Below, piece by piece: positions 1 through 10,021 of a stretch of 42,696 nucleotides of DNA. The notes under the pieces are model-generated. The model did no database searches. It was not told the origin of the DNA and saw nothing but the letters and a program-made list of their open reading frames with translations. Source of the DNA: Spirochaetaceae bacterium (lineage in GTDB: Bacteria; Spirochaetota; Spirochaetia; Treponematales; Breznakiellaceae); the NCBI GenBank assembly GCA_031282145.1, contig JAITEG010000106.1, positions 1 to 42,696 on the forward strand, written 5' to 3'. The translations under genes were made by a program, and so were the position numbers. Positions within the stretch are counted from its first letter, which is position 1. Every line of letters starts with the position of its first letter.

Positions 1-2
1 TC

Positions 3-3000
3 GCCATTTATCCGATTACCCCCTCCAGTCCTATGGGGGAACTCTCCGACGAGTTTTCCGCCCAAGGCCGGAAAAACCTGTGGGGAACCATTCCCCAGGT
101 TGTTGAAATGCAGTCTGAAGCGGGCGCCGCCGGCGCGGTCCACGGGGCCTTGACCACCGGGGCCCTCTCCACAACCTTTACCGCCTCCCAGGGGCTCCTC
201 CTGATGATTCCCAATATGTACAAAATCGCCGGGGAACTTACTTCTACGGTCTTCCATATAGCCGCCCGGGCCCTGGCCACGAGTTCCCTCTCCATCTTCG
301 GCGACCACCAGGACGTGATGGCCTGCCGGCAGACCGGCTGGGCCCTCCTCGCGAGCAATAGCGTCCAGGAAGTGATGGACCTCGCCCTGATTGCCCACGC
401 GGCGACCCTGCGCTCCCGGGTGCCCTTCCTCCATTTCTTTGACGGTTTCAGGACGAGCCACGAGCAGCAGAAGATCGAGGAAGTGCCCTACGAGGTGATG
501 CGCTCCCTCATCGACGACGACCTCGTCCGCGCCCACCGCCTCCGGGGGCTCACCCCGGAAAAGCCCTTCATCCGGGGCACCGCCCAGAACCCCGACACCT
601 ATTTCCAGGGCCGGGAGGGGGTGAATAAGTTCTACGACGCGGTTCCCGCCATCGTTCAGGGGGAGATGGACAAATACGCCAAGCTCTCGGGCCGGGCCTA
701 CCACCTCTTCGATTACTTCGGCTCGCCCGACGCGGAAAAGGTGATCATCATCATGGGCTCCGGCGCCGAGACCTGCGAAGAGACCGTGGAATACCTCGCG
801 GCCAAGGGGGAGAAGGTCGGGGTCCTCAAGGTCCGGCTCTTCCGGCCCTTTGACGCCGCGGCCTTTGTCAAAGCCCTCCCCGCTTCGGTGAAGGCCATCG
901 CGGTCCTCGACCGGACCAAGGAACCGGGTTCCCTCGGGGAACCCCTCTATGAAGACGTCAGGACCGCCATCGGCGAGACCATGGCCGCGGGGGCGGGCCC
1001 CTTCAAGGCCTATCCCCTGGTCCTCGGGGGCCGCTACGGCCTCGGTTCCAAGGAATTCACCCCGGGCATGGTCAAGGCGGTGTTCGACAACCTCTCGGGG
1101 AAGAAGCAGGCCGGCTTCGCGGTGGGCATCAAGGACGACGTCCAGGGAAAGAGCCTGGACTACGACGAGCATTTCGTGATCCCTGAGGAGGGGATAAACG
1201 AGGCGATGTTCTACGGCCTCGGTTCCGACGGCACCGTGGGGGCCAACAAGAACTCCATCAAGATCATCGGCGACACGAAGCCGGAGCTCTTTGCCCAGGC
1301 CTATTTCTCCTACGACTCCAAGAAGTCCGGGGGCTTCACCATCAGCCACCTCAGGTTCGGGAAGAAGCCTATCCGCCGGCCCTATCTCATCACCAAGGCG
1401 GACTTTCTGGCCTGCCACAAGTTCTCCTACATGGAGACCCTGGATATGCTGGCCAACGTCAAAGAGGGGGGCACCTTCCTTCTCAACAGCCCCTACGGCG
1501 CCGCGGAGGTGTGGAACGAGATTCCCGTTGAGGCGCAGAAGCGGATTATCGACAAGAAGCTCAAGTTCTTCGTGATCAACGCCGCGGAGATCGCCCGCAA
1601 GACCGGCATGGGGAACCGGATCAACACGGTGATGCAAGCGGCCTACTTCAAGATTTCCGGGGTATTGCCCGACGACCAGGCCGTGGCGGAGATGAAGCAC
1701 TTTATCGAGAAATCCTACGGCAAGAAGGGGGCCGACGTGGTGCAGAAGAACTTCGCCACCGTGGACGCCTCCCTTTCCGCGGTGGAGGAAGTGAAATACC
1801 CCGCCGCCGCGGAGAGTAAGCTCAGGATGAAGAAGCCCTTCGCCACCGCGGCGGACCCCTGGGTCCGGGAAACCCTGGGGGCGGTGTCAATCCAGGAAGG
1901 GGACAAACTCCCGGTGAGCAAAATCCCCGAGGACGGGACCTTCCCCACCGCCACCACCCAGTACGAAAAGCGGGCGGTGGCCGAGCGGGTGCCCTCGTGG
2001 AACCCCGAGGCGTGTATCCAGTGCGGGAACTGCGCGGCGGTGTGTTCCCACGCCTGTATCCGCATGAAGAACCTCACCGACGCCGAAGCCGCGGCGGCTC
2101 CCACGGGCTTTAAGACCACGGCGATTAAGCCGAAGCCGGTGGAGGGGAAGAAGACCTGCCTCGTCATCTCCGCCGAGGACTGTATGGAGTGCGGGGTGTG
2201 CCTCAATATCTGCCCCATGAGTAAGGACCCCGCCAAACCCCGGGCCCTTTCCTGGAAGTCCTACGCCGACGACCCGGCCTATCACGCCGAACAGGCCGCG
2301 GCCTGGGATTATTTTCTCAAGCTGCCCGAGGTTCCCTCGGAGGAGCTTAACCTTGCTTCCGTCAAGGGCCTCGCCTATAAGCGGCCCCTTTTTGAGTTCT
2401 CCGGCGCCTGCGGCGGCTGCGGGGAAACCCCCTACGTGAAGATCCTCTCCCAGCTCTTTGGGGACCGGGCGGTAATCGCCAACGCCACGGGGTGTTCCTC
2501 GATTTACGGCGGGAACCTCCCCACCACCCCCTACGCCCAGCGGGCCGACGGCCGGGGACCGGTCTGGTCCAACAGCCTCTTTGAGGACGCCGCCGAATTC
2601 GGCATGGGGATGCGGCTCACGAGCGACAAGCTGGCCGAACACGCCCGGGAAGTGGCCCGTGAGGCCAAGGCCGCCGGCATCCAGCCGGCCCTTATCGACA
2701 AGCTCCTGGCCAATACCCAGGCCGATGACGCGGCCATTGAGGAACAGCGGAAGCTGGTGGATGAGCTGAAAAAGGCCCTGGCAAAAGAAACCAAACCCCT
2801 GGCCAAAAACCTCCTCTCCCTCTCGGACCACTTTATCAAGCGTTCCGTGTGGATCCTGGGGGGGGACGGCTGGGGTTATGACATCGGTTACGGCGGCCTC
2901 GACCACGTGCTGGCCGCCGGCCGGAACGTAAACGTCCTCTGCCTGGATACGGAGGTCTACTCCAACACCGGTGGCCAAATGTCCAAGGCGACCCCTGTAG

Positions 3001-3488
3001 GGGCCATTGCCAAGTTCGCCGCGGGGGGCAAGGACATCACCAAAAAGGACCTGGGGGCCATGGCCATGAGTTACGGCTATGTGTATGTGGCCAAGGTTTC
3101 CATGGGGGCCAATATGAACCAGGTGATCAAGGCCTTCCGGGAGGCGGAGAGCTACGACGGTCCTTCGATCATCATCGCCTATTCCCACTGCATCAACCAC
3201 GGCATCGACATGAGCCGCGGCCTGGAACAGCAGAAGGGGGCGGTTACCTCGGGGCTCTGGCCCCTGTACCGTTACGATCCCCGGCTCAAGGATCAGGGGA
3301 AAAACCCCTTCCAGCTTGATTCCAAAGAGGCGACCACCACCCTTGAGGACTTTATGTACAAAGAAGTACGGTTCAAGAGCCTCAAAGCCGCTTCCCCGGA
3401 ACGGGCCGAAGCCCTCCTCGTCAAAGCCAAGGCCCAAGTCGACCGGGTATGGAAGGAATACCGCTATTTAGCCGAACGGCCTTTCTAA
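3..3488 (+). CDS. nifJ: Pyruvate:ferredoxin (flavodoxin) oxidoreductase, 5'-truncated by window edge
   Basis: Frame is open to the left edge (AIYPITPSSPMGEL... precedes the ORF-track Met). TPP/pyruvate domain order, two 4Fe-4S motifs (CIQCGNCAAVCSHAC, CMECGVCLNICPM) and C-terminal GCGETPYVKIL / GDGWGYDIGYGGLDHVLA typical of single-chain PFOR. Confidence 0.96.
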   Translation, partial: AIYPITPSSPMGELSDEFSAQGRKNLWGTIPQVVEMQSEAGAAGAVHGALTTGALSTTFTASQGLLLMIPNMYKIAGELTSTVFHIAARALATSSLSIFGDHQDVMACRQTGWALLASNSVQEVMDLALIAHAATLRSRVPFLHFFDGFRTSHEQQKIEEVPYEVMRSLIDDDLVRAHRLRGLTPEKPFIRGTAQNPDTYFQGREGVNKFYDAVPAIVQGEMDKYAKLSGRAYHLFDYFGSPDAEKVIIIMGSGAETCEETVEYLAAKGEKVGVLKVRLFRPFDAAAFVKALPASVKAIAVLDRTKEPGSLGEPLYEDVRTAIGETMAAGAGPFKAYPLVLGGRYGLGSKEFTPGMVKAVFDNLSGKKQAGFAVGIKDDVQGKSLDYDEHFVIPEEGINEAMFYGLGSDGTVGANKNSIKIIGDTKPELFAQAYFSYDSKKSGGFTISHLRFGKKPIRRPYLITKADFLACHKFSYMETLDMLANVKEGGTFLLNSPYGAAEVWNEIPVEAQKRIIDKKLKFFVINAAEIARKTGMGNRINTVMQAAYFKISGVLPDDQAVAEMKHFIEKSYGKKGADVVQKNFATVDASLSAVEEVKYPAAAESKLRMKKPFATAADPWVRETLGAVSIQEGDKLPVSKIPEDGTFPTATTQYEKRAVAERVPSWNPEACIQCGNCAAVCSHACIRMKNLTDAEAAAAPTGFKTTAIKPKPVEGKKTCLVISAEDCMECGVCLNICPMSKDPAKPRALSWKSYADDPAYHAEQAAAWDYFLKLPEVPSEELNLASVKGLAYKRPLFEFSGACGGCGETPYVKILSQLFGDRAVIANATGCSSIYGGNLPTTPYAQRADGRGPVWSNSLFEDAAEFGMGMRLTSDKLAEHAREVAREAKAAGIQPALIDKLLANTQADDAAIEEQRKLVDELKKALAKETKPLAKNLLSLSDHFIKRSVWILGGDGWGYDIGYGGLDHVLAAGRNVNVLCLDTEVYSNTGGQMSKATPVGAIAKFAAGGKDITKKDLGAMAMSYGYVYVAKVSMGANMNQVIKAFREAESYDGPSIIIAYSHCINHGIDMSRGLEQQKGAVTSGLWPLYRYDPRLKDQGKNPFQLDSKEATTTLEDFMYKEVRFKSLKAASPERAEALLVKAKAQVDRVWKEYRYLAERPF

Positions 3489-3498
3489 AAACAACGGG

Positions 3499-3529
3499 GC
3501 GGCCGCAAAGCCGCGATCTTTGCGGCCGC
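3499..3529 (+). terminator. Stem-loop after nifJ (GCGGCCGCAAAG-7 nt loop-CTTTGCGGCCGC)
   Basis: Perfect 12-bp inverted repeat starting 10 nt after the nifJ stop, followed by TTCTTCCC (weak T tract). Confidence 0.7.
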
Positions 3530-3602
3530 TTCTTCCCATACCTAATGGGCTTGTATGTTTGTAGCAGTCGATGAATGGGCTTATGTTTAAATTGGGGTAG
3601 TT

Positions 3603-5126
3603 ATGGCTGAGGATCTTTTAGACAAGGTATTTTCATTTATTTCCGGCGACAATGAAGCCGGCTCGGATAATAATAAAATTTTATTGCGGCAGATAGTACG
3701 GGAGATCAGCCAAAATAAATACGCGAAATTCTTCAAAGCAAAGTCCGAAGAATATGAACCGGCCATGGCTCAATTTTTTTATGATATCTATAAAACCATT
3801 TATCCGGCTCAGGCCTTTGCCCAGGATACGGAAAAATTGGCCCGGATTCGGCATATCACCATTGAAGCCTTTATGGACAAAACAACCAAAGAAGCGGTAC
3901 GGCGCCTCACCCCGGACGCTATCGAAGCCCGGTCCAAAACGACGCCTCCCCGGGAGCTCATCGCCCAGCTTAAAGAAGATCTGAACACCCTTTCCAGCGG
4001 CTTTGATGTGAACCGGATAAATTCGGCAAACCGGTGTTACAATCTTATGTTGACCTTTTTCCAGTTCGTGGAATTTGATTTTTTTATGTTATTGAGAAAA
4101 TTCGACCTCGACTTATCTCCGGGAGATTTCAGCGTCCCCCCAAAATTCACCGCCGTAAAAGCGGATTCCCTGATTCATGATTTGGAGAATTTTCAGATAA
4201 TATCCCAGGCCCTGGAGCCCTCGGCGGACTGGAAAAATGTTTTTACCATCTTTAAAGCCTGCCAGATGCCCGTCATTCCCCTGGAACAATGGAATATTCT
4301 GCTCCAAAATCTCAAGGAAGTAAAAAGCTCCGGCATCATCGATCTGACGGTTCAATACGCAACCAGAAATCCTATCTGGATAGTAAAACCCCAAATTCCC
4401 CGTGAACAGGCGATGGATTCCTGGCTTGAATCAAAACAAAACGAAATCCAGGGGTATATCGCCAAGATTGTTAATACCCAGCGGAACGCCCAAATAGAAG
4501 CCCTGGCAAAAAACATTTTTGGGACCGCCGATATTATCCGGCTGCGGTACTATACCGATAAAAACAGCGAAATTTACCGGAAAAAAAATCTGGAAACCTT
4601 TACCCACGCCGCGGGACTCAACTATTTGCTGGCCTTTATTACGGAGTATCTGGATAAGGAACTCCAGGAACTCTGCGATATCCTCCTTATCCGGGGACAA
4701 TGGACCAGCAATCCCGCCTCCCGGGAAATGTCCGACGGTTTTCACGGGGTAATGGAATTGCCCGAACAGATCCTGGCCTTGGACAATACCCTGTCGGAAA
4801 AGGGCGATAATGGAGCCCGGCTGCGGGGCGCCTTGCTCAGGGTTGACCGGGATAAAAGCCAGATCCGGTACATCAATAGTATTATCGGAAACATTAACGA
4901 AGAGGCCCAGGCGCTTATCACTTCCGCCGCCCAAAACCTGATCATCGTGGGAAAACACATAAAAAATCTGCTGGATGATTTTCAGAAGAGTCCCCATGAA
5001 CTTATCATGAACTGGAAGGAATTAGGTTACGTGTCCAGGACTCCCATCGGACAGCGGATCGCGGATGCGTATAAAAAAATCAACTTTTTTATTCAGCTGA
5101 TGCAATTTTTCTCCGCATCTTCCTGA
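3603..5126 (+). CDS. Conserved spirochaetal protein (DUF5312-like)
   Basis: 507 aa intact ORF; soluble helical protein; resembles spirochaete-restricted DUF5312 proteins (by recollection). Confidence 0.65.
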   Translation: MAEDLLDKVFSFISGDNEAGSDNNKILLRQIVREISQNKYAKFFKAKSEEYEPAMAQFFYDIYKTIYPAQAFAQDTEKLARIRHITIEAFMDKTTKEAVRRLTPDAIEARSKTTPPRELIAQLKEDLNTLSSGFDVNRINSANRCYNLMLTFFQFVEFDFFMLLRKFDLDLSPGDFSVPPKFTAVKADSLIHDLENFQIISQALEPSADWKNVFTIFKACQMPVIPLEQWNILLQNLKEVKSSGIIDLTVQYATRNPIWIVKPQIPREQAMDSWLESKQNEIQGYIAKIVNTQRNAQIEALAKNIFGTADIIRLRYYTDKNSEIYRKKNLETFTHAAGLNYLLAFITEYLDKELQELCDILLIRGQWTSNPASREMSDGFHGVMELPEQILALDNTLSEKGDNGARLRGALLRVDRDKSQIRYINSIIGNINEEAQALITSAAQNLIIVGKHIKNLLDDFQKSPHELIMNWKELGYVSRTPIGQRIADAYKKINFFIQLMQFFSASS

Positions 5127-5178
5127 AAACTGCCGCCGTGGTCTGGTTATAATCGGTCTTTTTTTTTATAATTAAGAA

Positions 5179-6456
5179 ATGTACTTAACAAAAACCACCC
5201 ATATACTTCGAATTGGTTTTATCTCCACCCGTTTTAAGGGTACCGACGGAGTATCTCTGGAAACCGTTAAATGGCGGCAGGTACTGGAAAAGATGGGCTG
5301 TGAATGTTTTTTCTTTTCAGGGCTTTCCGATTGGGATCCGGATAAATCCATGGTAGTGGACGAAGCTTTTTTTGGGCATCCGGCGATCCTGGAAATCCAG
5401 AATCGTTGTTTTGGGACCACCGTTCGGAGAGAATCCCTGACCGGGGATATCCAGGCAGTTCGTTTCCGATTAAAACAGGCCATCTATGATTTTGTGGATA
5501 CCTTTAAGCTGGACCTCCTCATCACCGAAAATGCCCTGACCATCCCCATGCATATTCCCCTGGGACTGGCTATCACTGAATATGTCGCCGAAACCGGAAT
5601 CCCCGTTATTGCCCATCACCATGATTTTTCCTGGGAACGGCAGCGGTTTTCCGTCAACTGTGTGGAAGATTATCTTTCCATGGCCTTTCCCCCCCGGCTG
5701 CATACGATAAACCATGTGGTGATCAATTCCGAGGCCCGGCAGCAGCTTTCTTTCCGCTGCGGGCTTTCGTCCATCATTATTCCCAATGTCTTTGACTTTG
5801 ACTCGTCCCCCCCTGAATTGGACGATTACGGCCGTACCCTGCGGCAGGATCTGGGGGTCGCCCCGGAGGAAACCCTGCTGTTACAGCCCACCCGGGTGGT
5901 GGCCCGGAAAGGAATAGAACACGCCATAGAGCTTGCCGGCCGCCTGAAGGATAAAAAGGCCAAACTCCTTATCAGCCATCAGGAACGGGACGAGGGGTCC
6001 GATTATTTTCAGCGAACCATGGACTATGCGGGCCTCCTCGGGGTGGATGTGATAGTACGGCCGGATATCATCGGCGCCGAGCGGGGGCTTACCGAATCGG
6101 GGGCGAAAAAATACAGCCTCTGGGATTGTTATTTAAACGCGGATTTTGTTACCTATCCTTCTACCTACGAGGGTTTCGGTAACGCCTTTCTGGAAGCGAT
6201 TTGGTTTAAAAAACCGATCCTCGTAAACCGCTATTCGATCTTTCAGGAAGACATAGAACCCCTGGATTTTGACGTGGTGGTTATGGAAAATTATGTAACC
6301 CCGGAGATCATTGAAACCGTCCGGACCATTATTGATAATCCCGGAGCGATAATGCTTATGGGGACAAAAAATTTTGAATTGGGCCGCCGGTTTTTCTCCT
6401 TCAGGCTTTTGGAACAGCGGCTTCACCAGGTGATGATGAATTTCGGGCAGCTATGA
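5179..6456 (+). CDS. Glycosyltransferase, GT4/GT-B-like
   Basis: GFISTRFKGTDGVSLETVKW N-terminus; LLQPTRVVARKGIEHAIELAGRL and TYPSTYEGFGNAFLEAIWFKKPILVNRYSIF are typical GT-B nucleotide-sugar-binding motifs. Confidence 0.85.
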   Translation: MYLTKTTHILRIGFISTRFKGTDGVSLETVKWRQVLEKMGCECFFFSGLSDWDPDKSMVVDEAFFGHPAILEIQNRCFGTTVRRESLTGDIQAVRFRLKQAIYDFVDTFKLDLLITENALTIPMHIPLGLAITEYVAETGIPVIAHHHDFSWERQRFSVNCVEDYLSMAFPPRLHTINHVVINSEARQQLSFRCGLSSIIIPNVFDFDSSPPELDDYGRTLRQDLGVAPEETLLLQPTRVVARKGIEHAIELAGRLKDKKAKLLISHQERDEGSDYFQRTMDYAGLLGVDVIVRPDIIGAERGLTESGAKKYSLWDCYLNADFVTYPSTYEGFGNAFLEAIWFKKPILVNRYSIFQEDIEPLDFDVVVMENYVTPEIIETVRTIIDNPGAIMLMGTKNFELGRRFFSFRLLEQRLHQVMMNFGQL

Positions 6457-7724
6457 GACTTTGGAAAAAGCCGCCGGCCATGAAAAAAAGGGGGGGGTGT
6501 TTTACCCTGCTCCTTTCCCTGCTTTTTTGCGGGTGTTTTGAATCCAAAACCATCACCCTTTGGACGGATCGGCCCGAATTTGCCGTTTATGCGGAATACT
6601 TTAATTCCACCCAGAATGCGTACAAGGTGGAAACCCGGTACGTCGAATCCCTTTCCTCGGAACTTGCCGATTCTCCAGCCTCGCCGGATATTGCCGTCGG
6701 CAGTTGGCTGAAAAATACCTCCACCCGGATACTGTTCAGCCCCCTGGATGACCTCTTTAAAAAAGACAAGGGGGAGGTGAAAAACGCTTTTTATCCCCAC
6801 CTTTTGGCCCTGGGTAATATTGAAGGAAAACAATACCTCCTGCCGGTGTCATTCAACATTCCCGCCCTCGCATTTGCCCGGAATAACAGCTATCTGCTCC
6901 CCAATTCCTTTACGGTGAATTTAGATGAAATCAGGGAAGTGGGAAAAGCCTACAATACCGAAAACAACGGCGTCTATTCCCGGATGGGATTTTCCCCCTC
7001 CTGGAGTGACGACTTCCTTTTTATGACCGCAACCCTTTTTAACGCCTCTTTTCGGGAGGCGGCCCCCCTGGCTTGGGACCCGGAAGCCCTGGAACGGGCC
7101 ATGGTATACGTCCGGGACTGGATCGAGGATGCCAACCAAGGGTTCCGGGCGGAGGATGATTTTGTTTTTAAATATTTTTATGATCCCCCCTCAAACCTTG
7201 CCCTGTCGGGACGGATCCTCTTTACCTATATGAACAGCGCGGACCTGTTTACCCTGACGGAGGAAAAGCGGACCAACCTTGATTTCCGGTGGATCGCGGA
7301 AAAAAATATCATCCCCCTGTCGGAGGAAGCCGTTTATTTGGGGATCTGTAAAAGGGGCAAGGCTAAAAAAGCGGCGGAGGCTTTTACCCATTGGTTTTTT
7401 CAGGAGGATACCCAGCGCCACCTCCTGGAGGCGAGCCGGGACAAGTGGCTGACCGAAACCTTCTTTGGCATTGGAAACGGCTTTTCCGCGCTCAGGACCG
7501 TAACGGAATACATCTTCCCCCAATTTTACCCGAACCTCCTGGGACATATGCCCCCGGAAGATTTTCTTTCCCCTCCCAACATACTCCCCTGGAACTGGAC
7601 GGCCATTAAAGAACGGGTCATCCTCCCCTACCTTCAAGACCGGATCCGCAGTGACAACCGGAACACCATCCGTTCCCTGGAACGGCGCCTCGGCGAATGG
7701 GTCAGGCTCAACCGGGGTCTGTAA
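6453..7724 (+). CDS. Extracellular solute-binding lipoprotein (family 1-like); real start may be 6480
   Basis: Signal peptide plus lipobox (LLSLLFCGC) and sugar-SBP pattern (ITLWTDRPEFAVYAEYFNS, YLLPVSFNIPALAF, AAEAFTHWFFQEDTQ). ATG overlaps the upstream stop (ATGA). Confidence 0.75.
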   Translation: MRLWKKPPAMKKRGGCFTLLLSLLFCGCFESKTITLWTDRPEFAVYAEYFNSTQNAYKVETRYVESLSSELADSPASPDIAVGSWLKNTSTRILFSPLDDLFKKDKGEVKNAFYPHLLALGNIEGKQYLLPVSFNIPALAFARNNSYLLPNSFTVNLDEIREVGKAYNTENNGVYSRMGFSPSWSDDFLFMTATLFNASFREAAPLAWDPEALERAMVYVRDWIEDANQGFRAEDDFVFKYFYDPPSNLALSGRILFTYMNSADLFTLTEEKRTNLDFRWIAEKNIIPLSEEAVYLGICKRGKAKKAAEAFTHWFFQEDTQRHLLEASRDKWLTETFFGIGNGFSALRTVTEYIFPQFYPNLLGHMPPEDFLSPPNILPWNWTAIKERVILPYLQDRIRSDNRNTIRSLERRLGEWVRLNRGL

Positions 7725-7798
7725 ATCTCCGGCAATTTTCAGTTTAAGGATTCCAAAACAAAAAGACACCTATTTGGAAAAATCTCTGAAAATATCGC

Positions 7799-7838
7799 AA
7801 AAACTCCAAGAATCGGTTTCAAAACCGGTCGAGTTTTT
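7799..7838 (+). terminator. Stem-loop terminator after SBP gene
   Basis: AAAAACTC ... GAGTTTTT outer arms with nested CGGTT-TCAA-AACCG hairpin, ending in T5. Confidence 0.6.
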
Positions 7839-7965
7839 ATAATGGAGAATTAGGTAAAATCTTGGCTTATACTTTTTTTTCTTTCTCCGATATTGTAAAT
7901 AAGGACGTTGGACCGGCCTTGTTTAAAAGGCCGTATCCGCCTTAGGAACTGCGGAGGATAAAAAG

Positions 7966-8352
7966 ATGGTTCGGGGTATTATGTCATCGGGAGTTCCCAC
8001 TATCGGATACGCCATCAGCGTATCCGGGGGAGGCAGAATGTCCCTTCCCGTATCCCCGGCTAGTTATATTTATTCCCACTTTAAGCATGTCTCCGGGACC
8101 CCCGCCCCCGAAGGGGTACACGGGGTGACTATAAACAAGTTGAAGCTTCTGGACGTCCTTATCGAACAACTGAACCAGATCAAGCAACGGCCGGAACCGG
8201 CGGCGGATTTTTCCCCGTCGGATGAACATATCGATGCCCTGATCGAACAATATGAAAACCAAATCCGACAGGCCCGGGCGGCAAGCAGTGTTATGCCCTA
8301 TGCCCCTACTCCCGCGGCTCCCACCGGGGCGGTTTTTAATCTGGTCGCATAA
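7966..8352 (+). CDS. Conserved hypothetical protein
   Basis: 128 aa ORF preceded by GGAGG; no recognisable domain. Confidence 0.55.
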   Translation: MVRGIMSSGVPTIGYAISVSGGGRMSLPVSPASYIYSHFKHVSGTPAPEGVHGVTINKLKLLDVLIEQLNQIKQRPEPAADFSPSDEHIDALIEQYENQIRQARAASSVMPYAPTPAAPTGAVFNLVA

Positions 8353-8392
8353 ATCCCCAGGTTCGGATCTTCCCTCCCCGGTTAAACCGTCA

Positions 8393-8421
8393 TTGACCAT
8401 TTCTTCTTTAGATGCTATGCT
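8393..8421 (+). promoter_or_regulatory. Sigma70-like promoter for the PpiC-type gene
   Basis: TTGACC (8393-8398), 17-nt spacer, TATGCT (8416-8421), upstream of the 8489 ORF. Confidence 0.45.
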
Positions 8422-8488
8422 CTCATTCTACCGGCGCGGGAATTTCCCGCCGCCCTGACCTTATTTTTTGGAAGAGGTATAAAATTCT

Positions 8489-10018
8489 ATGGTTTCCAAG
8501 GGGAAAAAAAGACCGGATCCGGCGGAAAAGTCCGTTCAGAATGAATTTATCCGCCGATTCAAATCAAATCCATTTATTTTTATCGGGACCATCGTTATTT
8601 TGATAATCGTTATTGTTGCCTTTGTGCTGGTCCCCGCCCTCGTGCCCGCTACGGAGGGGGCAAATGTTGATTTAACCTTTGGTTTTTACGATAAGATTCC
8701 TATTAGCTATGTGCGGGGGAATTATCTGGCCCAGGTGCAGGCATCGTATGCCCAATATATGCAGGGTTCTATAAACGAAAGTAATGCCCTGTCCATATCC
8801 AGCCGGATCTGGCGTTCCGCCTTTGAGGAAACGGTCATCCACATTGGTATATTGCAGGAAATGAAAAAGGCCGGGTTTGTTCTTCCCCCGGAACTGGTCG
8901 ATAAGCAAGTACGGACCTTACCTGAGTTTCAAGAAAACGGCCGGTTTTCCCTGTCCAGGTACCGCCAGTTAGATAAGTCCGCCCAGCTCTCCCTGTGGAA
9001 AGAGGTTCAGGATTCGCTTATCACCCAACGGTATTTATCCGATGTATCCCTCAGGCAGTCTTCCAAAGAAGCCTCGTTTATCAGCGCCATGGCATCCAAA
9101 GAACGGAGCTTCGCCCTGGTGTCTTTTCCCTTAAGTTCCTATCCGGTAGAAGAAATTACCGCTTTTGCCCAAGAAAACCCGGATCTCTTTAAAACCGTCC
9201 ACCTTTCAAAAATAACCATCAATTCCAATGAACGGGAGCTTCGGGAGGTCCTCCGTTCCGTTGAGCAGGGAGACATGAGTTTTGAGGAGGCCGCCCGGAC
9301 CCACTCGCAGGATAACTTTGCCGAAAGCGGCGGGGATACCGGCGTTAAAATGGCCTATGAGCTGACCGAGGAAATTCCCGATGAAAGCGAGCGGGAGACG
9401 GTGCTGACCCTCGTCCGGGGGGACGTGAGTCCCATTGTTAAGGTGCCGTCAGGGTGGGCTTTTTACCGGGCGGAGGAAAATTCCTCCCCGGCGGACTTGA
9501 ATGACCAGGATACGGTGGAAAAGATCCGTACCTATCTCACCGGATTCAGACGGGGCATTATGGATGATTGGCTGATAGCACAGGCGGAACAGTTCATCGC
9601 CCAGGCGGAAGAAACGGGATTCGATAGTGCGGCGGACGCATTGGGTTTGGCCAAACAGAATTTCGGACCGGTAGCTATCAATTATGGCAACTTTGCCCTG
9701 TTTAAATCCCTCGCAAGCGATACCGTGAGCGAGCTTGGGGCGGCGGTTTCCAATGAAAACTTCTGGCGGATCGCTTTTTCCACCCCACTGCAAAGTCCTT
9801 CCACGCCCTTTATGTTGGGAAATAATGCCCTGGTCCTGTTTCCTCTGGAAGAAAATACCCTGGAAGAAGCTGAGATTGAAAGTATAGCCTCCTCCTATAC
9901 TTCTTATTGGCTCAATAACAACACCGATCAAAGCATCCGAAACCGTTTTATACAGAGTGAAAAATTGGAAGATAACTTTTGGACCACTTATTTTAGATAC
10001 CTTCAGCCCTCTATTTAG
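8489..10018 (+). CDS. Membrane-anchored PpiC/SurA-type peptidylprolyl isomerase
   Basis: N-terminal TM (FIGTIVILIIVIVAFVLVPALV); SurA_N-like region; parvulin core (HLSKITINSNE...MSFEEAARTHSQDNFAESGGDTG...VSPIVKVPSGWAFYRAEE). Confidence 0.82.
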   Translation: MVSKGKKRPDPAEKSVQNEFIRRFKSNPFIFIGTIVILIIVIVAFVLVPALVPATEGANVDLTFGFYDKIPISYVRGNYLAQVQASYAQYMQGSINESNALSISSRIWRSAFEETVIHIGILQEMKKAGFVLPPELVDKQVRTLPEFQENGRFSLSRYRQLDKSAQLSLWKEVQDSLITQRYLSDVSLRQSSKEASFISAMASKERSFALVSFPLSSYPVEEITAFAQENPDLFKTVHLSKITINSNERELREVLRSVEQGDMSFEEAARTHSQDNFAESGGDTGVKMAYELTEEIPDESERETVLTLVRGDVSPIVKVPSGWAFYRAEENSSPADLNDQDTVEKIRTYLTGFRRGIMDDWLIAQAEQFIAQAEETGFDSAADALGLAKQNFGPVAINYGNFALFKSLASDTVSELGAAVSNENFWRIAFSTPLQSPSTPFMLGNNALVLFPLEENTLEEAEIESIASSYTSYWLNNNTDQSIRNRFIQSEKLEDNFWTTYFRYLQPSI

Positions 10019-10021
10019 TCC

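Noticed and set aside
1887-3437. 516-aa minus-strand ORF antisense to nifJ
   Set aside because: GC-rich shadow ORF with Gly/Leu/Val-biased composition lying entirely over the strongly supported PFOR coding frame; no domain.
7651-7842. 63-aa ORF at the end of the SBP gene
   Set aside because: Overlaps the SBP frame and runs through the terminator-like hairpin; no RBS or similarity.
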